Positions 59,263-64,000 of a DNA stretch of 64,000 bases are shown in pieces; within the stretch, counting starts at the first letter, position 1; each line of letters starts with the position of its first letter. This DNA comes from Diploptera punctata (Eukaryota > Arthropoda > Insecta > Blattodea > Blaberidae). Location of the stretch: NCBI GenBank assembly GCA_030220185.1, contig JASPKZ010010273.1, forward strand, positions 620,001-684,000, read 5' to 3'. Made by a program: the position numbers and the translations under genes. The notes beneath the pieces are model-generated. The model was not told the DNA's origin. It searched no databases and saw only the letters and a program-made list of their open reading frames with translations.

Positions 59263-59339
59263 CAAGAACAAATCAACATTAATATTGAGGTAAGATGTCC
59301 AGACCAAAAATAATATAATTAAGTGCAGATTGTGTCATA

Positions 59340-59984
59340 CATATTTGATTTAAGCACTGATAATACATACATTATGTTGATGTTTTACAAGTGTTATTGA
59401 TAAGATATCATTTTTTCTGCAATTAAAACTGTAGTTAAACTCAATCTATGATAAAATCACTCATATATAAGCATAGCATCCCTATAAAATATGGGTGGAG
59501 TACATTTAGATTATAGGATTTCTAATATAAAGTACAAACAGGGACCTTGAGGATTAAAATATCCATTTTGCAACCAAGATCATTCTTAATTATAATTTTA
59601 TTAATTATTGTATATTTATCATATTTAACCTTAAGTTAAATATACACAATTAACAAATTATAAAAAATAATGGGAATATCTCATTTTATGAGGTGAGGTG
59701 TATAATTTCCAATTAATTTTCAATGATTTTTTTTTAATATTACTTTCCAATTCATATTTAATTTTTTTATTTTATTCTAGAATATTATTTTTGGTTCCCT
59801 TCATTGCTATTTTTAAAATGTCTGACCTATGTTATGATGACAATAGAATAACACCAAGAACTTATTACTTTTATTTATTATCCAGTTACTGGAATCCTAT
59901 TTTACCATTTATTAGATTAGTGTTATACTTTTTCAGAAAGAAGTATAAATTAAGATAACTAAAATGAACATCATACCCAATTCA
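59340..59984. other. No recognisable feature
   Basis: AT-rich; a short frame at 59698-59958 has no recognisable motif. Confidence 0.4.
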
Positions 59985-60290
59985 CAACATAGCATAGTTG
60001 ATTAATGCAATAAGCTACAAACTGGATGATTGAGGATTTGAGTCTCAGTGGGGGTCAGAATTTTTAAACGAGCCTAAACTTTCTGGCAGCTCCATGGCCC
60101 AGATGTCAACTCATCCTCTAATTGAAATGAGTACCAGATGCTTGTTCTAGAGGTAAGGTGGCCTTCATGAAGGCTGACATCGTCGCTAACATCTTGTGCC
60201 AATTGTCTAGAAAGGTGGGAGCCTTAACTGCCTACTACTCCAAGAGCATCCTTAGCCCTGTAGTGGGATCACTTTTACCTTTTACTGTAC
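59985..60290 (+). mobile_element. SINE family S1 copy
   Basis: Head CAACATAGCATAGTTGATTA, body AGAATTTTTAAACGAGCCTA, end CCTGTAGTGGGATCACTTTT. Diverged. Confidence 0.7.
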
Positions 60291-60299
60291 TAGATGTTG

Positions 60300-60430
60300 G
60301 ACAGTTTTCAGTCCATGCTTAAAGCATCGAAACCCAGGTCTTTAAGAAAGCTACAAATATGAGGTCAGTTGTGCATATTTTTTTAAAAATGAACCTCATA
60401 GAGTCACTTCCTTTAATTATTAAGAGTTAA
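60300..60430 (+). mobile_element. Penelope-like terminal repeat, decayed hammerhead
   Basis: ATCGAAACCCAGGTCTTTAAG at 60327-60347 keeps GAA, ACC..GGT and cleavage base C; the 5' core is unrecognisable (CAGTCCATGC). Family ends TATGAGGTCAGTTG and AACCTCATAGAGTCACTTCC follow. Confidence 0.6.
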
Positions 60431-60519
60431 TTGTTCTCTTAAATATTAATTTGTTCTTTTATAAAAGTGAGAAATTTAATATTAAAACATTGAAAATATA
60501 TTGAACTTTTATCGGAAAA

Positions 60520-60680
60520 AAAATCACTATGAGGTTTAATTTAAGATTATTATTTAATTCTGATCGACATAGCATCAGTCGATGAGAAATTAATGAAGAT
60601 GAAGCTGCCAAGGCTTTGAAACTGCAGTATAATTAGAAGACTTGATATGAGGTGAGGTATGAAATATTTTAATTTAATCT
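60520..60680 (+). mobile_element. Penelope-like terminal repeat with hammerhead H18
   Basis: CACTATGAGGTTTAATTTAA at the left, the ribozyme motif, then TGATATGAGGTGAGGTATGA at the right. Confidence 0.65.
60588..60634 (+). ncRNA. Hammerhead-like motif H18
   Basis: Helix I AATTA/TAATT (5 bp), core ATGAAGA (C3 to A), unpaired U, helix II GAAGC/GCTTT, GAA, palindromic ACTGCAGT (60621-60628), cleavage base A. The C3 change breaks the C3-G8 pair, so activity is doubtful. Confidence 0.65.
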
Positions 60681-60999
60681 TTAATTGAAAATATAACTTT
60701 TACTAGCAAAAAAAGAAATGTTAAAATGAAAATATCAAACATTTTCTTGCTATTTACATTACACTTATAATGTAACACTTTGAGTTTGGGTAACCTGAGA
60801 CTATTATACATCACTTAAGCATTGTTCTTGGTAAAGTTGTCCAGAGAGTAGGGCTGGCATCTTCTCAAGACATAGATTAAGAATTGTGAATCCTTGTCTC
60901 CATGTGCCAGTAGACCATCATGGCATATTACTGGAATACTTTACCTTTAACCATCTCCTTGTTTGTGCTTTAAACTAGATTTAAGGATTATTATGAGTT

Positions 61000-61280
61000 A
61001 GGTTTTTTTCTGACTCATCTCATATTTATTTTCTTGCAGACCATGGTTTCAGCAATATCTTGCCATTTTCAATGCTACCCAACTCAGAAAATGGCAAGAG
61101 ATTACTGAAACCATGGTCTGCAATAAAACCTCTTGTGTCAGAGATTTAAATCGCATCTGCCAATGTGATCGGCTTTGCAAGTATGTTGTCTGGCAGGTGA
61201 TGGACAGAAGCATCAGAGCCGATCTAATCAGCTCATGGCACCTAAAGGGTTAACATAAACCTCATAGTGTTACTTCCTTT
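61000..61280. mobile_element. Penelope-like terminal repeats, two inverted hammerhead copies
   Basis: A minus-strand motif (61036-61076) and a plus-strand degenerate copy (about 61081-61122, CAGAAAATGGCAAGAGATTA then GAAACCATGGTC) face each other. Right end TAAACCTCATAGTGTTACTT at 61255-61274; unrelated DNA 61140-61250 lies between. Confidence 0.65.
61036..61076 (-). ncRNA. Hammerhead-like motif H20, U3/A8 type
   Basis: Minus strand: helix I GCA/TGC, core TTGAAAA, unpaired U, helix II GGCAA/TTGCT, GAA, palindromic ACCATGGT, cleavage base C. Confidence 0.72.
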
Positions 61281-61519
61281 AAATATTAAGTAGATATAAG
61301 GATGATTCTTTGATCGACAGGAAAGAGCACACAAGCAAAAAATTGTGAATTTTGGTTTATTTTTTAATGTATAAATTGAACTAACTTTATGGTCTAACCA
61401 CATAAGTAAAATTAAAAATTTGCATCCTTGATAGGTGGATAATAATACTCTTGTCACTGCATTTAAATTTCATTGAAGTTAATTAAATAAAAGCTTCTTC
61501 TAAAAAGTTCACTATTTTG

Positions 61520-61653
61520 ATTATATTATTTTTGGTCTGGACATCTTACCTCAATATTAATGTTGATTTGTTCTTGGACATGTTTCAAAACAATTCTCTG
61601 TTTTATCTTCAGCTTTCCCAGACTGGTTTTATTTATGTTGCATTATGTTGCAC
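61520..61653 (-). mobile_element. 134-bp solo Penelope-like end with hammerhead H21
   Basis: Flanked by a 10-bp duplication CACTATTTTG (61510-61519 and 61654-61663). Its sequence equals the outer part of the 57130-59315 element (TTTGGTCTGGACATCTTACC ... TTATGTTGC). It contains CTGAAGA (61606-61612), GAA and ACATGT (61578-61583) with cleavage base C on the minus strand. Confidence 0.8.
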
Positions 61654-61739
61654 CACTATTTTGGCTTATGTGTTTTTCCTGCTGGTCAAAGAATTAGAGT
61701 AAAATTAAAGATGAGAGTAAGGTTAAGATGTACTCTAAC

Positions 61740-62040
61740 TGTATTGTATACAAAAGGCAATGAAAGACTTGAGTATGTAGAGTAAATCCACTAAAAGTTA
61801 CAAAATTAAAACAAAACAATTTGAGGTAGAAAACGTATGGTCTGTGAAGTAGCTTAAGGAGATATTTGAATAAACTTATGTATCCCTTTATGGTCCATCA
61901 TTACTGTTTTCTGTCTTATGTAGTCCTATAATGATGCTAAGGTGCAGCAGAATCTTGCACACTGATGTCATGCTTCAATTGAGTTTAGTGGCTGCCAGTT
62001 TGAGCAACTTCTGTAAGGTATACCATGATATATATAGCCT
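61740..62040. other. No recognisable feature
   Basis: AT-rich spacer before the tRNA-like array. Confidence 0.4.
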
Positions 62041-62850
62041 ATATATATGGTATGATAAGAAAAATAAATGCCTGGATGGGATTCGAACCCAGAACTCTGA
62101 GTCTGTACCTCAGCGTGTTATCCATTACACCACCAGGCGAATCCAATTCAAACACTTATTTTTCTTATATATGTATTATATTCTCTATTATTACTAGATG
62201 TCGTGAGAACTCGCTCTTCACTGCCATCTAGTAGCTGACTATAACAAGTAAGCAAATTAAAGAGAATATTTTTACTTTATAGCAGTGACGCTTTATCGAT
62301 GTTATAATTAAATGTTTAACATTGAGCAATGCAAGCTTAATATGGTTATGATAAGAAAAATAAATGCCTGGACGGGATTCGAACCCGGAACTCTGAGTCT
62401 GTACCTCAGCGTGTTATCCATTACACCACCAGGCAAATCCAATTCAAACACTTATTTTTCTTATATATGTATTATATTCTCCATTATTACTAGATGTCGC
62501 GAGAACTCGGTCTTCACTCCATCTAGTAGCTGACTATAACAAGTAAGCAAATTAAAGAGAATATTTTTACTTTATAGCAGTGACGCTTTATCGATGTTAT
62601 AATAAATGTTTAACATTGAGCAATGCAAGCTTAATATGGTATGATAAGAAAAATAAATGCCTGGATGGGATTCGAACCCGGAACTCTGAGTCTGTATCTC
62701 AGCGTGTTATCCATTACACCGCCACGCTGAGGTACAGACTCAGGGTTCCGGGTTCGAATCCCGTCCAGGCATTTATTTTTCTTATCATACCATATTAAGC
62801 TTGCATTGCTCAATGTTAAACATTTAATTATAACACCTATATATATATAT
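62041..62850 (-). repeat. Tandem array of tRNA-like units, family T2, ending in a palindrome
   Basis: Three units with a period of about 295 bp. tRNA-like domains on the minus strand at 62067-62138, 62363-62435 and 62659-62722. Minus-strand A-box-like TGGTGTAATGGATAACAC and B-box GGGTTCGAATCCC; acceptor GCCTGG/CCAGGC; anticodon stem CTGAG/CTCAG with loop GTACAGA. The third unit breaks off and is followed by an inverted copy (62723-62830), making two arms of about 100 bp. Flanks AAGAAAAATAAATG and CACTTATTTTTCTT can pair. Confidence 0.72.
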
Positions 62851-63180
62851 ATTATTTCACATGTATCAATAATGGTATTTGCAGTTACCTGTAAAGAATG
62901 TAAATACTTATTTGGTTGTAAATAAAAGTACTTATAATGAAACAGACCAGTGCTTGTAAAGATGTATGCTGTAAATAAACCAGAAACAATAATGATATAC
63001 AGAATGTGATAGACAAGTTGACTTCCATATCCCAGATAGCTAGCTTGCAGATACTAGGTTCCCTTCATCAAAGAGAGTACCAATGTCCTGTTTACTTTTC
63101 GTGTGCTTTTACTAAATCACTCTATATACATAAAAAATTTGAACCTAAATAAATTAAAATGAGGAAATTTTACTACTTCA
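62851..63180. other. No recognisable feature
   Basis: AT-rich DNA with a short (TA)n at 62839-62851. Confidence 0.4.
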
Positions 63181-63184
63181 TGGC

Positions 63185-63520
63185 ATACTGTAACTGGTCT
63201 AGAATGCCCTTGGCCTACCAGTCGGCTGCTGGCCTCACATCTATATGTATTAATCACAGAGTTAGAAGATCATCCTGCCAGTGTAGGCATCATGTTGTCA
63301 GCATGTCGGGTCCCCCAGCTGTTATAGCTAGTTTTATCAACCTGGAGCTGCTATTTATTGTAGCTACCCAAATTCCTCATGATGTTGGGTGGGTACCGGT
63401 CCCATACTAGCCGAAATTCCTTGAAAAAATTTCTTCCCCGATGGAGATTGAACCAGCGCAAGTCCCATAGCTCTGCATCAAGACCTCTTGCCTTAACCAC
63501 TCATCTAAATGAAGAAATTT
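63185..63520 (-). mobile_element. SINE family S3 copy
   Basis: Body GGCCTACCAGTCGGCTGCTG, CATGATGTTGGGTGGGTACC; head at the right (GAGATTGAACCAGCGCAAG, CTTAACCACTCATCTAAATG). Confidence 0.75.
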
Positions 63521-63644
63521 ACTTAATTATAAAGGAATTTCAGACAAGCAGTTTGAGATAGGAACTCAGGGTCTCAAATGAAAAATATCTGAGTTGTTGG
63601 TTGTTTGTGAAGGTTGTTTACAATTGGTAACGGTACTCATAATC

Positions 63645-63945
63645 CAGTGGGGGCACACCTTAGCATAGTTGGCTAAAGTAATAAACTAACAAGCCGGAGG
63701 GTCACGGGTTCAAATCCCGATGGTATAAATATTTATTTAATATAGCTTAAACCTTCTGATAGCACCATGACGCTTGAGTTGACTCAACCTCTAATTGAAA
63801 TGAGTACCGACTCGTGTTCTGGGGATAAAGCGACCGTCACATAGGGCTGAACACCCGGCTGATATTACATGTATATTATCTAAAAACGTGGGAGGCTTAA
63901 CCTCCTACTAACTCAAGGTTCTCCCAAAACCTGTAGTGGATCACT
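63645..63945 (+). mobile_element. SINE family S1 copy
   Basis: Head CACACCTTAGCATAGTTGGC, B-box GGGTTCAAATCCC, body GTGTTCTGGGGATAAAGCG, end AAACCTGTAGTGGATCACTC. Confidence 0.72.
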
Positions 63946-64000
63946 CATAATTCAGTATTAAAAAATTTAATAGTACAGAATTGTATGGAAATGGGTTTGG

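Larger units (their letters stand above)
57130..59315. mobile_element. Inverted duplication of a Penelope-like element
   Basis: Two nearly identical arms, 57165-58237 and 58250-59321, are head-to-head copies of a 5'-truncated Penelope-like element; a 12-bp spacer separates them. An 18-bp string TAATTAAGTGCAGATTGT lies at both outer edges (57112-57129 and 59316-59333), compatible with one target duplication for the whole structure. The left end carries the family end TTTAGGAAGTTATATTTTGA. Confidence 0.85.

Noticed and set aside
59077..59307. Minus-strand ORF repeated at 57119-57409 and 61517-61702
   Set aside because: Repetition reflects shared Penelope-like ends; the frame is antisense or non-coding in the element and contains the hammerhead.
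62067..62138. Functional tRNA gene with anticodon ACA
   Set aside because: Anticodon ACA is not normally used in eukaryotes, the T-stem has a mismatch, and the unit is tandemly repeated.

Overview
The window is animal nuclear DNA, most likely from an insect with a large, repeat-rich genome. It is AT-rich, it holds a gene whose exons are separated by kilobases of transposon-filled intron with GT-AG borders, and it has (CCTAA)-type telomere-like repeats plus dense non-LTR, Penelope-like, mariner/Tc1, Harbinger-like and tRNA-derived SINE sequences. A cockroach or termite relative would fit, but this is a guess from general appearance and not shown.

The only host gene I can support is RIOK2 (RIO kinase 2, a 40S ribosome maturation factor) on the + strand. 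Six exons were traced: 8435-8576, 10902-11070, 17140-17349, 18418-18609, 22849-22941 and 27414-28146. All splice in frame and give 512 residues to the stop. By alignment with the known human protein about 22 N-terminal residues are missing; their exon was not recognised and is either upstream of the window or missed in 1-8434. Everything else is repeat or unexplained DNA.

Layout. 1-3000: RNase H remnants of a non-LTR element cut by SINEs and a hammerhead hairpin. 3010-7000: a dead Tc1 transposon split by a 5'-truncated non-LTR element with an open 881-codon frame and an 11-bp target duplication. 8435-28146: RIOK2 with intronic repeats. 28150-42300: intergenic remnants of three reverse transcriptase families, a palindromic Penelope-like element and a mariner-like element with long terminal repeats. 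42300-43540: a telomere-like array split by a Harbinger-like MITE. 43540-56700: tRNA-like repeat clusters, a second mariner-like element and more non-LTR pieces. 56700-64000: a 2.2-kb inverted duplication of a Penelope-like element, solo hammerhead ends and a tandem tRNA-like array.

The most interesting content is a set of about 20 hammerhead-ribozyme-like motifs in the ends of Penelope-like elements and related palindromic repeats. Across the families helix III is nearly always a short palindrome, but of different sequence, as expected for ribozymes acting as dimers. One subfamily replaces the C3-G8 core pair with U3-A8 in four diverged copies while neutral position 7 varies. Hammerheads in Penelope-like elements are established; the core swap and the constant extra base before helix II are what may be new.
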